Positions 54,847 through 63,874 of a stretch of 64,000 bases of DNA are shown here, in pieces (position 1 is the first letter of the stretch; the number at the start of each line of letters is the position of its first letter). The DNA lies in the NCBI RefSeq assembly GCF_014201335.1, contig NZ_JACHEB010000004.1:372001-436000 (forward strand), in the 5' to 3' direction. Under the pieces are notes generated by a model. It saw only the letters and a program-made list of their open reading frames with translations, had not been told where the DNA came from and made no database searches. The translations under genes and the position numbers were made by a program. This DNA comes from Tunturiibacter gelidiferens (lineage in GTDB: Bacteria; Acidobacteriota; Terriglobia; Terriglobales; Acidobacteriaceae).

Positions 54847-56145
54847 GTGCTAGAGGCGCCTGAGAAGAACTATGCCTCGGAGACTCGGGGTTCGCGTGGT
54901 CCGCGGCGAGTGTCGGCTTCGCCGGATAGGAAGCTGCGTCGCGATCTGAGCGAAGATTTTGCCGACGATCCCTATTGGGAGGACGATGCTCCGGTGGGTC
55001 GGCGGAAGGCGGGGCTGCGGGTTCGGTTTCGCGGGATGCCCGCTACGAAGTGGGGACGGATCGCTGCGGGATGTGGGGTGTTAGTTCTGCTGGGGATTTG
55101 TGCGGGCGGTTTCTTGATGGCCAGGAGCTTTCTGTTGCACGATGAGCGATTTGTAATTCCTTCGTCTTCATCGATTGAGTTTCAAGGCAATGCGCATGTG
55201 ACGCGGGCGCAGTTGCTCAGCATCTTTGGGGAGGATGTGGAACGGAACATCTTCACGGTGTCGCTGGCAGAGAGGCGCGCGGAGTTGGAGAGACTGCCGT
55301 GGGTGGCGCATGCGACGGTGATGCGGCTGCTGCCGAATCGGATGCGGGTGTCGATTGTGGAGAGGACGCCGGTAGCGTTTGTACGGCAGGGAAGCCATAT
55401 CGGATTGGTGGATGCGAACGGGGTGCTGCTGGATATGCCGGCGGAGGCAAAGCCGGACGCACGGTATTCGTTTCCGGTGGTGACGGGGATTACGGCGGAT
55501 GAGCCGCTGTCGACGCGTTCGGCGAGGATGAAGATCTACGAACGATTTACGGCGGAGCTGGACGGGTCGGGCGAGAAGATCTCGGAGGGGTTGAGCGAGG
55601 TGGATCTGTCGAATCCAGAGGATGTGAAGGCGCTGATCCCGGATAAGTCGAATGAGATTCTGGTTCACTTTGGCGATGTGGATTTTCTGGACCGGTACAA
55701 GCGGTTTGAAGAGCATCTGCCGGAGTGGCGGACGGTCTATCCGAAGCTCTCGTCGGTGGATATGAGGTATGAGCGGCAGGTGGTGTTGGAGATGCAGCCG
55801 GGTGCGGGTGTGCCGGTTGATTCGTCCTCGAAGGATGCTGCTGGAGTAATGGCGGCGAATTCGAAGGTGGCGTCTACATCTCAGGATGCCGGAGCCGATG
55901 CAGCCAAGGCGGTTGCAAAGCCTGCGGCGAAGGCTTCGGCTGCACATGCAGCGGCGGTGAAGGGCAAGCCTGCGACCAAGGCTCCTGCGCATGTAAGCGC
56001 CAAGAGTGAGGCTGCTTCTTCGGTGAAGGCGAAGAAGGTAGATCCGAAGGCGAAACATGTTGTCGTTGTGAAGCACCATACGGTTGTTGCGAAACCGTCG
56101 GCTGCCACAACGCAGTATCATCCTTCACAGGTGGCTCATCCATGA
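54847..56145 (+). CDS. ftsQ: cell division protein FtsQ with long C-terminal extension
   Basis: FtsQ is a bitopic divisome scaffold that binds FtsL/FtsB. About 75 basic cytoplasmic residues precede one membrane helix (AAGCGVLVLLGICAGGFLMA), then the POTRA domain (IEFQGNAHVTRAQLLSIFGEDVERNIFTVSLAERRAELERLPWVAHATVMRLLPNRMRVSIVERTPVAFVRQG) and the FtsQ beta domain (GLVDANGVLLDMP...FPVVTG). The last ~100 residues are an Ala/Lys-rich, probably disordered periplasmic tail. GTG 54847 has GGGGTGG upstream and is preferred over GTG 54808. murB and ddl, which usually lie before ftsQ, are absent. The stop overlaps ftsA. Confidence 0.93.
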   Translation: MLEAPEKNYASETRGSRGPRRVSASPDRKLRRDLSEDFADDPYWEDDAPVGRRKAGLRVRFRGMPATKWGRIAAGCGVLVLLGICAGGFLMARSFLLHDERFVIPSSSSIEFQGNAHVTRAQLLSIFGEDVERNIFTVSLAERRAELERLPWVAHATVMRLLPNRMRVSIVERTPVAFVRQGSHIGLVDANGVLLDMPAEAKPDARYSFPVVTGITADEPLSTRSARMKIYERFTAELDGSGEKISEGLSEVDLSNPEDVKALIPDKSNEILVHFGDVDFLDRYKRFEEHLPEWRTVYPKLSSVDMRYERQVVLEMQPGAGVPVDSSSKDAAGVMAANSKVASTSQDAGADAAKAVAKPAAKASAAHAAAVKGKPATKAPAHVSAKSEAASSVKAKKVDPKAKHVVVVKHHTVVAKPSAATTQYHPSQVAHP

Positions 56146-57371
56146 ATCAGAAGCAGGACAATCTGATCACCGTGCTGGACGCGGGAAGCACGAAGAGTTG
56201 CGTGCTGGTGGCGGAGCTGCAGGATGGTGTGCTGCGGTATCGCGGGCATGGGGTGGAGCCGTCGCGCGGGATGCGCAAGGGATTGATAGCAGAGCTTGGG
56301 CCGGCGGCGGAGGCGATCAATCGTGCGGCGTTGACGGCGGAGCGCGTGACGAAGGCTGGAATTGAGACGGCGATTGTGGGCATCGGTGGAACGCATGTGC
56401 GCGGAGTGAACTCGCGCGGCGGCATCAGCATGGGAAGCCGGATGCGTGAGATTACACGCGAGGAGGTTCGTGCAGCGGTGGACCGTGCGCGGTCGGTGGC
56501 GCTGCCTCCTGATCGCGAGGTGCTGCATCTTCTGCCTCAGGAGTTCATTCTGGATGACCAGCCAGGGATTCATGATCCAGTGGGGATGGTGGGGAACAGG
56601 CTTGAGGTTAATCTGCATCTTTCGACTTGCTCGGGTGGCGTGGCGCAGAGCGTAATTACGTGCGCGAATCGTGCGGGGCTCGAGGTGCTGGATACGGTGT
56701 ACGAGGGGATCGCCTCGGCGGAGGCTGTGTTGAGCGCCGATGAGCGGGAGCTGGGCGTTTGCATGGCCGATATCGGCTCTAGCACCACGGAGTTGGCGGT
56801 GTTTTTTGAGGGCTCGATTGCGCATACGGCTGTGCTGCCGATTGGCGGGGACCACTTTACGAATGACCTGGCGGTTGGTCTGCATGTGACGGTGGAGGAA
56901 GCGGAGTATCTGAAGAAGCTATATGGACATTGCGTGGTGACTGCGGTGCCGCAGTTGAATGAGATTGAAGTTGGCGGCAATCTTGCTTTCTCAGGCGGGC
57001 AGCCGGCACGGATGGTGAGACAGAGATTTCTGGCGGAGATCCTGGAGCCGCGTGCGCGTGAGTTGTTTACGATGCTGCGCGATAATCTGCGGCAGGGTGG
57101 TGTGCTGGAGGCGTTGGGTGCGGGCTGCGTGGTGACCGGAGGCGGCGCGAATATGGCTGGGCTACTGGATAATGCGGAGAGTCTCCTGCGAGTGCCGGCG
57201 CGGATTGGATATCCGGTGCCGCTTTCGCGTATGCCTCCGGAACTGGCTGTGCCGGAGTTTGCTGCGGCGATTGGAATGCTGCTTTATACGCATCGGACGC
57301 AGGTGCGGCGTGCAAGTGAAGAGCAGGGATTACGTGCGAAGCTGAAGGCTATTTTTGCCGGGAGCTTTTAG
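56142..57371 (+). CDS. ftsA: cell division protein FtsA
   Basis: FtsA is an actin-like ATPase that anchors FtsZ to the membrane. The 409 residues have the phosphate-1 motif VLDAGSTKSCVLVAE, the 1C domain (VVGIGGTHVRGVNSRGGISMGSR), phosphate-2 (GVCMADIGSSTTELAVF), and the adenosine motif GCVVTGGGANMAGLLD. The C-terminal amphipathic helix (LRAKLKAIFAGSF) fits the membrane-targeting sequence. The ATG overlaps the ftsQ stop as ATGA. ftsZ, normally next, is about 5 kb downstream here. Confidence 0.96.
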   Translation: MNQKQDNLITVLDAGSTKSCVLVAELQDGVLRYRGHGVEPSRGMRKGLIAELGPAAEAINRAALTAERVTKAGIETAIVGIGGTHVRGVNSRGGISMGSRMREITREEVRAAVDRARSVALPPDREVLHLLPQEFILDDQPGIHDPVGMVGNRLEVNLHLSTCSGGVAQSVITCANRAGLEVLDTVYEGIASAEAVLSADERELGVCMADIGSSTTELAVFFEGSIAHTAVLPIGGDHFTNDLAVGLHVTVEEAEYLKKLYGHCVVTAVPQLNEIEVGGNLAFSGGQPARMVRQRFLAEILEPRARELFTMLRDNLRQGGVLEALGAGCVVTGGGANMAGLLDNAESLLRVPARIGYPVPLSRMPPELAVPEFAAAIGMLLYTHRTQVRRASEEQGLRAKLKAIFAGSF

Positions 57372-57570
57372 GCGGGTGCTGTGAAGGCCTGAATCCTGGG
57401 ACGGATAGGCTTTATTTTCGGCGATTCTCCTTGGTTGAAATTTTCCAGACCAGCACGATCACAGTTTCTGCATCCAACTATGTCTGCTGCCTTGTTTCTA
57501 GCCGGCTTCTGGTCGGTTTTGACCGACTAAATGGCAGCCGTTCGCGGGCCCTGCAACAACGAAACCAGCT

Positions 57571-59364
57571 ATGGGTGAGTTGGCATTGGCGCTTGCGAAG
57601 ATTCGAAAATATCGCGACGAACAACAGACAGCAGCTCCGCTCGCTGGATGGAGCTTGCACCACACGGCGCAGTTGCTAGTGGGCGCTGCGGTGATGATTG
57701 CCGGAGCTCTTGAAGGGCGATACGGCAAGTCGGAGTTGTTCGGGGACGACATCTCCTACCTTGACGTTGCCAATATGATTCGGGCCGGGGACTGGAGAGC
57801 AGGGCTCAATCCGGTGTGGAGTATTGGATATCCCTGGCTGATCTCGATGGTAAGGCGCTGGTTTCCCGCGACTCCGCATGGAGAGCTTGCGGCGGTTTTC
57901 TGGTTGAATCTGTCGATCTACTTCGTCGCATGGATTGGGTTTTTAAGACTTCTGCGTCTGGTTGCGGGGTCTCTGCGAGGAGATCCTTTGCGAGAGGCTG
58001 ATCGTCCACTGTCTCCGTTTCTTTTGATCTGTGGGGGCTGCATCTTTGTCACTGTTCAGACGGGAGTGTGTCGAGTTTCCACAATCGGTCCCGATTTGCT
58101 GGTGACCTGTATGTTCTTTTTCGCGTCCGCAGTTGCGCTGAAGGTTTTTTTGCAGCCGACCGTAGGCAATAGCGTTGCGCTGGGAGCACTGCTCGGTGTG
58201 GGTTTTCTGACGAAGGCTATTCTGCTGACTCTCGCGGGTGTGTTCTTCGGGATGATGGTTGCGTTGCAGGGACGGCGCCGTATCGTCGCACCGTTTTTTC
58301 GTGCGGTGGGGGTTTTCCTGCTTTTCGTCCTTGTGTATGGTGCGGGCCTTTCGTGGGCTCTAGGCAGGCCCACGCTGGGCGAAGCGGGAGCGTTGAATTT
58401 CGCGTTTCATGTGAATCACCTGAGCCACTGGATGGGATGGCAGGGAGGTCCGCCGGAGCTTGGGTCGCCGATCCATCCGGTGCGGATGCTTAGAAACGAT
58501 CCGCCGGTCTTCGCTTTTGGCGAGCCATTCCATGTTACTTATCCGCCTCAGTTCAACATGGCGTATTGGTATGAGGGATATCGTCAGGTCTTCAGTTTAA
58601 AAAATATGGCTCGCGCTATTGTCGAAAATCTTCATGATTTGAAGTATGTGTTTCAAGAGATTCTTCCCGTTACTTTGGCCGTGATGGTGTGCTTCTGCGT
58701 TGCGTTTTTGGTTAAGAGGAGGACCCGTACCGGCGCAGCACCCTCTTTGGATCCGTGGATTGTGTACTTGCCCTCCATTGTCGGATTTTCGTTTTATCTT
58801 GTGGTTCACCTGGAAGGACGGTATGTGGCGGGATTTCTCTGCGTGATTGGAATGGCGCCGTTTCTCACGCTGGATCGCCTGCCGCTTCGCTCCTCGATAC
58901 GTACGGCGGCTATTCTGCTTTTGGTTGCGGCGACGTTGTTCAACTCGACGGAGCGGTTGCATGGTGCGGTGCGATCGGCTATCGAGCGGACTGATATGCA
59001 AAGCGGCGGGCAGTGGGCCATCGCTGACTATCTGGTGAAGCTGAATTTGAAAGCGGGAGATAAGGTGGCTTCTGTAGCGCCACGAAACGATTTCCGATGC
59101 ACGTGGGCCTACGCTTCCAGTTTGCATATTGTGGCAGCGATTGGGAACGATGCGTTCGATCCGCAGAGCCAGGTGCAGGATCTGCATCTATTTTTTGATC
59201 ATCCCTCGACGCAGCAGCAGGTTCTAGAGTTGTTTCGAGAGCAGGGTGCTGTTGCGGTGGTTGCGACGGATATTCCGTTTGAGGTTTCGTCGCCGGGATG
59301 GCAGCACGTTCCTGGGAGCCAGGCCTGGGTACGTTTTTTGAAGCCTATTGAGATTACAAAGTAG
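57571..59364 (+). CDS. GT-C type membrane glycosyltransferase (ArnT/GT39-like)
   Basis: A 597-residue polytopic membrane protein with ~11 hydrophobic segments and a C-terminal soluble domain (~130 residues). The first periplasmic loop has GDDISYLDVANMIRAGDWRAGLNPVWSIGYPWLIS, resembling the acidic-residue catalytic loop of GT-C enzymes that use polyprenyl-phosphate sugars. The gene has no neighbouring polysaccharide genes, so donor and acceptor are unknown. It is the first gene of the ftsA-ftsZ insert. Confidence 0.7.
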   Translation: MGELALALAKIRKYRDEQQTAAPLAGWSLHHTAQLLVGAAVMIAGALEGRYGKSELFGDDISYLDVANMIRAGDWRAGLNPVWSIGYPWLISMVRRWFPATPHGELAAVFWLNLSIYFVAWIGFLRLLRLVAGSLRGDPLREADRPLSPFLLICGGCIFVTVQTGVCRVSTIGPDLLVTCMFFFASAVALKVFLQPTVGNSVALGALLGVGFLTKAILLTLAGVFFGMMVALQGRRRIVAPFFRAVGVFLLFVLVYGAGLSWALGRPTLGEAGALNFAFHVNHLSHWMGWQGGPPELGSPIHPVRMLRNDPPVFAFGEPFHVTYPPQFNMAYWYEGYRQVFSLKNMARAIVENLHDLKYVFQEILPVTLAVMVCFCVAFLVKRRTRTGAAPSLDPWIVYLPSIVGFSFYLVVHLEGRYVAGFLCVIGMAPFLTLDRLPLRSSIRTAAILLLVAATLFNSTERLHGAVRSAIERTDMQSGGQWAIADYLVKLNLKAGDKVASVAPRNDFRCTWAYASSLHIVAAIGNDAFDPQSQVQDLHLFFDHPSTQQQVLELFREQGAVAVVATDIPFEVSSPGWQHVPGSQAWVRFLKPIEITK

Positions 59365-59470
59365 AGGGAGCACTGAAAGGTAAGCGCAACTAACCTTCCC
59401 CTACAAAATAGAAAAATCTTGTTTGCCTGTTTACAGATTTCTTATTTAACGTTATGGTTATTTAACTTAG

Positions 59471-59483
59471 TTGTTAATAACAA
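59471..59483 (+). promoter_or_regulatory. candidate ArsR-type operator at the arsR start
   Basis: TTGTTAATAACAA is a perfect 6-1-6 palindrome ending 1 bp before the ATG. Upstream, TTATTTAAC occurs twice (59442 and 59458), 16 bp apart. Autoregulation is inferred from the symmetry and position. Confidence 0.45.
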
Positions 59484-59484
59484 T

Positions 59485-59856
59485 ATGGACGATCAGATTA
59501 CAGCGACCTTTGCAGCATTGGCGGATCCGACGCGGAGAGCGATTCTTGCGCGTCTGGCGTTGGGAGAGTCCTCGGTGACGGAGATTGCCGCTCCGTTCGA
59601 AATGAGCATGCCGGCGATCTCGCGGCACCTCAAGGTGCTGGAGAAGGCTGGGTTGATCTCGCGCGGGCGGGAGGCGCAGTGGCGGCCCTGCAAGCTGAAG
59701 GCGGAGCCGTTGAAGCAGGCTGCGGACTGGCTGGACGAGTATCGCCGGTTCTGGGAGGAGAGTTTCGATCGATTGGACGAGTACTTGAAGACCTTACAGA
59801 TAAAGGAGAAGCGAGATGCCGGAAAGAACAATGGGAACGGTAATAAGCGACGCTGA
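59485..59856 (+). CDS. ArsR-family transcriptional regulator
   Basis: A 123-residue winged-helix repressor. The ATG at 59485 gives the classical start (DQITATFAALADPTRRAILARLALGESSVTEIA), which excludes an upstream in-frame start at 59419. The recognition helix is FEMSMPAISRHLKVLEKAGLI, and the wing is GREAQWRPCKLKAEPLKQAADWL. There is no metal-binding ELCVCDL motif, so it belongs to the SRPBCC-linked ArsR group whose ligand is unknown. The stop lies inside the following SRPBCC reading frame, so the genes are coupled. Confidence 0.92.
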   Translation: MDDQITATFAALADPTRRAILARLALGESSVTEIAAPFEMSMPAISRHLKVLEKAGLISRGREAQWRPCKLKAEPLKQAADWLDEYRRFWEESFDRLDEYLKTLQIKEKRDAGKNNGNGNKRR

Positions 59857-60269
59857 ACGGGAGATTGTGCTGTCGCGCGTGTTCGATGCACCGCGCAAGA
59901 TGGTTTGGGAGGCGTGGACCGATCCGAAGCAGGTTGCGCAGTGGTGGGGGCCGAATGGATTTTCGACCACGATTGAAGAGATGGATGTTAGGCCGGGCGG
60001 TGTGGAGGCAGGTGATGCATGGGCCTGATGGCACCGATTATCCGAACGAAAGTGTGTTTGTCGACGTAGTGCAGTATGAGCGGCTTGTGTACACGTTGAC
60101 GGGCGGTTTCAAGGGCGGACCTGCGGTGAAGATGGAAAGACAACGATCTTTGAAGATGTAGCAGGCGGTACGCGGGTCACGATGCGCGCGTTGTTTGATT
60201 CGGCTGAGGCTCGCGACCAGAATGTGCGCGATTACGGTTCGTTTGGCAGAGGCTACTGCCAAGGTATAG
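59816..60269 (+). pseudogene. degenerate SRPBCC (AHSA1-like) gene
   Basis: The frame starts well (AAGGAG before ATG 59816; EIVLSRVFDAPRKMVWEAWTDPKQVAQWWGPNGFSTTIEEMDVRPGG) but stops at 60028. Matching sequence continues in other frames: QVMHGPDGTDYPNESVFVDVVQYERLVYTLTGGFKGGPAV (from about 60006), then TTIFEDVAGGTRVTMRALFDSAEARDQNVRDYG (from about 60148), and finally RLAEATAKV with a stop at 60267-60269, after an apparent loss of ~10 codons. At least three changes have broken the gene. It lies between an intact ArsR gene and two intact paralogues. Confidence 0.85.
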
Positions 60270-60302
60270 ACGCAGAAGGTTTAAAACACGAGGAGGAATG
60301 TG

Positions 60303-60812
60303 ATGGGAACAGCGACGGTATCTCCGAAGGTGAGGACGCAGCATGAGCTGAACATTACGCGGGTGTTCGAGGCGCCACGTGAGTTGGTATGGAAGGCGTG
60401 GACTGATCCGGAACATATGAAGCAATGGTTTGGACCGAGGCAGTTTGAGGCGCGGAACCTGACGACGGACGTGCGTCCGGGTGGTAAGTGGAGAGACTGT
60501 CTGCATAGTGACGGTTTCACCGATAGTGCGGGCGAGTGGCGGACGGCAGATGTGTGGCAGGGCGGCGAATACATGGAAGTGGTTGAGCCGGAGAGGCTTG
60601 TCTTTACGTTTCACTGGGAAGCGGGTTCGGGTCTTCCTGAGCACGACACAGTGATTACGCTTACGTTAGAAGAGCATGGCGGAAAAACTACGATGAACTT
60701 TCACCAGGCGTTCTTCGTAACGTTGGAAGATCGAGACGGTCATATGAAGGGCTGGAATAGTAGCCTCGATAAGTTGGAAGAGTTTTTGCGCGAGGTAGAG
60801 TATGGCGGTTGA
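60303..60812 (+). CDS. SRPBCC (AHSA1-like) family protein, second of the cluster
   Basis: A 169-residue START-like ligand-binding protein. Motifs are ITRVFEAPRELVWKAWTDPEHMKQWFGPRQFEA, VRPGGKWRDCLHSD, GEYMEVVEPERLVFTFHWE, ITLTLEEHGGKTTMNFHQAFF and the C-terminal helix GWNSSLDKLEEFLRE. AGGAGG sits 6 bp before the ATG at 60303. ArsR-SRPBCC pairs are common in soil bacteria; the ligand is unknown. Confidence 0.9.
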   Translation: MGTATVSPKVRTQHELNITRVFEAPRELVWKAWTDPEHMKQWFGPRQFEARNLTTDVRPGGKWRDCLHSDGFTDSAGEWRTADVWQGGEYMEVVEPERLVFTFHWEAGSGLPEHDTVITLTLEEHGGKTTMNFHQAFFVTLEDRDGHMKGWNSSLDKLEEFLREVEYGG

Positions 60813-60822
60813 AGGAGGGGTA

Positions 60823-61284
60823 ATGGAGGCGGGGTTGCTAGAGGTTTGTTTGACGCGCAGAGTGGCAGCCTCGCCGGATGTGGTGTTTCGGGCGTGGATC
60901 GAGAAGAAGCATCTCGCGCAGTGGTGGGGGCCGAAGGGCTTCACGAATCCAGTGTGCGAGGTGGATGCGCGCATCGGTGGAGCGATGCTGATTAATATGC
61001 ACTCGCCGGAAGGCGTGGAGTCTCCGATGACTGGGCGGTTTGTGACGATCGATCGGCCGCACAGGCTGGTGTTTGTGACGGCGCCGATTGATGGGGACGG
61101 GAAGCCGATGTTCGAGGTGACGAATACGGTGACCTTCAGGGAAGTGCTTGGCGGAACGGAGATCTCGCTAGTTGCTCGTGTGACAAAGATGAAGCCTGGT
61201 GCGCCTCCGAAGCACCTTGCGGGTATGTCGCAGGGTTGGTGCGAGAGTATCGATCGGCTGGTTGATTTGGTTGTGCTGTTTTAG
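60823..61284 (+). CDS. SRPBCC (AHSA1-like) family protein, third of the cluster
   Basis: A 153-residue paralogue of the previous gene. It contains LTRRVAASPDVVFRAWIEKKHLAQWWGPKGFTNP, VDARIGGAMLINMHSPEG, GRFVTIDRPHRLVFVTAP, VTNTVTFREVLGGTEISLVARV and GMSQGWCESIDRLVDLV. GGAGGGGTA directly before ATG 60823 is a very strong site, so this start is preferred over ATG 60802, which lies inside the previous gene. It is the last gene of the ArsR unit. Confidence 0.9.
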   Translation: MEAGLLEVCLTRRVAASPDVVFRAWIEKKHLAQWWGPKGFTNPVCEVDARIGGAMLINMHSPEGVESPMTGRFVTIDRPHRLVFVTAPIDGDGKPMFEVTNTVTFREVLGGTEISLVARVTKMKPGAPPKHLAGMSQGWCESIDRLVDLVVLF

Positions 61285-61592
61285 CTTAGTTTTGATCTGT
61301 CGGGACTGATGAGCTTCGGGTTTCCCTTCAAGCGTGCGTTGATTGAAGGAAGCCTGAGGCTTCTTTGTTTGTGGCGGTGAGCCTTTCTCAAGACTGTTGG
61401 ATGTGGGCTGAGGTGAGATTTCTCCAGCCGGTTTTGCTCATCCTGAGGCGTTGACCATTTGCGAGGTCGACGAAGTATTCGTATTCGGCGCGTCGATCGT
61501 GGTGGATTTCGCTCCGCGTAGGTGCAGAGTCCCAGATGCCGGGCTGGGCGAGATGCTTTTGGTGCTCCGGTCCATTCGTCGCTCCATGGTGA
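61285..61592. other. convergent intergenic region with possible remnant
   Basis: It contains the terminator of the ArsR unit. On the minus strand, an open frame covering 61388-61648 has a protein-like end (YEYFVDLANGQRLRMSKTGW) that may be the displaced C-terminus of the TPR-like gene. No start or ribosome site is convincing. Confidence 0.3.
61349..61370 (+). terminator. Rho-independent terminator of the ArsR-SRPBCC unit
   Basis: GAAGCC (61349-61354), a TGA loop and GGCTTC (61358-61363) form a 6-bp stem followed by TTTGTTT, 65 bp after the last SRPBCC gene. Confidence 0.65.
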
Positions 61593-62147
61593 TTACTGGA
61601 AGCTTTCTGCACTCGTGGCGCAACCGCCGTGTCGACGGGCACGAACATTCGTCAGAGCTGGAGCGGCGTCCGTTTCAAGACGCGCTGCTTCTTTCTTCGG
61701 TTCGGCGTTGCGAGAAGCGTCAGCAGACGCAAGTTCCGTCTTGAGATCGACCTGCGAGTAGCGGTCGCAGATTCTTCGATACAAGCGCTTTGACATGGTT
61801 CGAAGGGTCTTCAGTTCTTCGACTGCGCCAAGGTTATCGAGAGCTAGCGCGTAGTCGGGCTGTGGATTCGGGATTTCTTTGAGGATGTGAGTTGCTGTTT
61901 GATAGCACTGCCGCGCCTTTTCGTAAGCATTCATGATTCTGTAAGCGGAGCTGAATAGGTGCCAGGTGATGTCGCGGCTAGTGTCGTTGAGCGGAGGAGA
62001 TTCGGCCCGCAGGAGAAGATCGATGGCGTCGCGAGGCTGTCCATATTGACTCGACTTCCTTTGCGCTGACTGGGGTGGCTGGGTGAGCGCGAAGGCGACG
62101 AGAAGAGTCAGGAGGGGGAACACGAGGAATCGGGAGAGCGTTTTCAT
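61593..62147 (-). CDS. exported TPR-like hypothetical protein, possibly truncated
   Basis: A 184-residue protein on the minus strand. The ATG at 62147 opens a signal sequence ([22 protein letters not shown]). The middle has tetratricopeptide-like helices ([54 protein letters not shown]). After about residue 105 the helical-repeat pattern is lost and the sequence becomes Arg/Ala-rich, as expected after a frameshift. It may therefore be a broken TPR gene. Function unknown. It is divergent from ftsZ. Confidence 0.55.
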   Translation of the reverse strand: MKTLSRFLVFPLLTLLVAFALTQPPQSAQRKSSQYGQPRDAIDLLLRAESPPLNDTSRDITWHLFSSAYRIMNAYEKARQCYQTATHILKEIPNPQPDYALALDNLGAVEELKTLRTMSKRLYRRICDRYSQVDLKTELASADASRNAEPKKEAARLETDAAPALTNVRARRHGGCATSAESFQ

Positions 62148-62383
62148 ATTGTCAGCATGGGACGTGCTGGGAGGGGTTGCCATCGGTTTGCAGTAAGACT
62201 GGAGGTTTTTGCAGGGAGAGGCTGATAGTTTGCAGACTGGATGAGGGTGGGCCATGGCGAGCGCGAGTGCCTCGGCCGACGCGCGAATTTGGAACCATGC
62301 GTGGTACGTGCGGTGGAAAACGGGGGTCGTGCGTTTGGCAGGGAGGTGGGAGAATTAAACAACCTTCAAGGAGTCCTGCTGAA

Positions 62384-63874
62384 ATGTCCAATCTGCCCGA
62401 TATGCCCAACGATTCCAACGATCTTCGCATTCACTATCACGATGAGATACCGCATGGGGCGCGGATCAAAGTGATCGGCGTGGGCGGCGGCGGGAATAAT
62501 GCTGTGAATCGCATGATCGCGGCCAATGTTGTGGGCGTGGAGTTTATTGCGGCGAATACCGATGTGCAGGCGCTGCAGGTTTCAAATGCTCCGGTGAAGC
62601 TGCAGCTTGGAGTCAAGCTGACGAGCGGACTTGGCGCGGGTGCGAATCCGGATGTGGGGCGACGGGCGGCGCTGGAGGATTCGGACAAGATCATTGAAGC
62701 GCTTGAGGGCGCGGATATGGTGTTTGTGACGGCTGGGTTGGGCGGTGGCACGGGGACAGGCGCTGCTCCGGTGATTGCGAGTCTGGCGAGTGAGATGGGC
62801 GCGCTGACGGTGGCTGTGGTGACGCGGCCGTTCGCATTTGAAGGCAAGCGCCGGATGCAGCAGGCTGAGCGGGGTATGCAGGAGCTGCTCGAGTCGGTCG
62901 ATACCGTGATCGTGATTCCGAATGAGAAGCTGCTGGCGGTGGCGAAGGATGCTGGATTTTTTGAGAGCTTCCGGATTGCGGATGATGTGCTGCGGCAGGG
63001 TGTGCAGGGGATCTCGGACATCATTACGATTCCTGGTGTGATCAATCGCGACTTTGCCGACGTGAAGACGACGATGGCGGGGATGGGCTATGCGGTGATG
63101 GGAACCGGAGTGCGGTCGGGCGCGAATCGCGCGGTGGAGGCAGCGATGGCAGCGATGGCTTCGCCGCTGCTGGAGGCGGGAGCGATCGATGGTGCGCGTG
63201 GGATTCTGATCAACATTACGGGGTCGAGCAGTTTGAAGTTGAGCGAGGTGAACGAGGCTTCGACCATTATTCAGAACGCGGCGCATGAGGATGCGAATAT
63301 CATCTTCGGTGCGGTGCAGGATGAGTCGATGGGCGATGAAGTGAAGATCACTGTGATTGCGACTGGATTCAAGCAGCAGGAGATGCCGCAGCGGCGGGAG
63401 CGCATGCTGGCGGAGGCGACGCTGCCTACGATGCGGTACGATGTGCCGATTCAGCCGCGCGTGGTGACGTCGCGACCAGCGACGATGCGGTTTGCGAGCG
63501 AGATGGAAGCGGAGCCGGTAAAGGAAGTTGCGCTTCCGTTGGGCGAGACGGATGAAGTAAAAGAGCCGATCGCGAAGATGGAGTCGAATGCAGCGGTGGA
63601 GTTGGTTCCGGTGCCAGCATCGGTGTTTGATGATGACTTCTTTCGGGCTCCTGGGGTGCGTGGTGAGAAGGTGACGGAGGTTGGGCGGAGCGCTCGAGCG
63701 AGTGAGGCTACTCACTTTCCCGCGCAGGTTCGCGTCCAACAGGAGGATATCCGAACTGTAACGGAAGGGGTGGGAGAGTCTTCGGTGCGTGTTCCGGCGT
63801 TTGGAAGTGCGGCGGTGGCGGCTGCGGAGCCGGATGAGCTTGATATTCCTGCGTTTTTGCGGCGTGGAAATTAG
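62384..63874 (+). CDS. ftsZ: cell division protein FtsZ
   Basis: FtsZ is the tubulin-like GTPase that forms the Z-ring. The ATG at 62384, preceded by AAGGAG, is chosen; an upstream frame start at 62177 adds 69 unrelated residues. Motifs are [18 protein letters not shown], the GTP signature GGGTGTG (120-126), [19 protein letters not shown], and the catalytic T7 loop [15 protein letters not shown]. After residue ~350 comes a linker of ~130 residues and the C-terminal peptide [13 protein letters not shown] that binds FtsA. Total length is 496 residues. It is separated from ftsA by about 5 kb and has its own leader. Confidence 0.97.
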   Translation: MSNLPDMPNDSNDLRIHYHDEIPHGARIKVIGVGGGGNNAVNRMIAANVVGVEFIAANTDVQALQVSNAPVKLQLGVKLTSGLGAGANPDVGRRAALEDSDKIIEALEGADMVFVTAGLGGGTGTGAAPVIASLASEMGALTVAVVTRPFAFEGKRRMQQAERGMQELLESVDTVIVIPNEKLLAVAKDAGFFESFRIADDVLRQGVQGISDIITIPGVINRDFADVKTTMAGMGYAVMGTGVRSGANRAVEAAMAAMASPLLEAGAIDGARGILINITGSSSLKLSEVNEASTIIQNAAHEDANIIFGAVQDESMGDEVKITVIATGFKQQEMPQRRERMLAEATLPTMRYDVPIQPRVVTSRPATMRFASEMEAEPVKEVALPLGETDEVKEPIAKMESNAAVELVPVPASVFDDDFFRAPGVRGEKVTEVGRSARASEATHFPAQVRVQQEDIRTVTEGVGESSVRVPAFGSAAVAAAEPDELDIPAFLRRGN

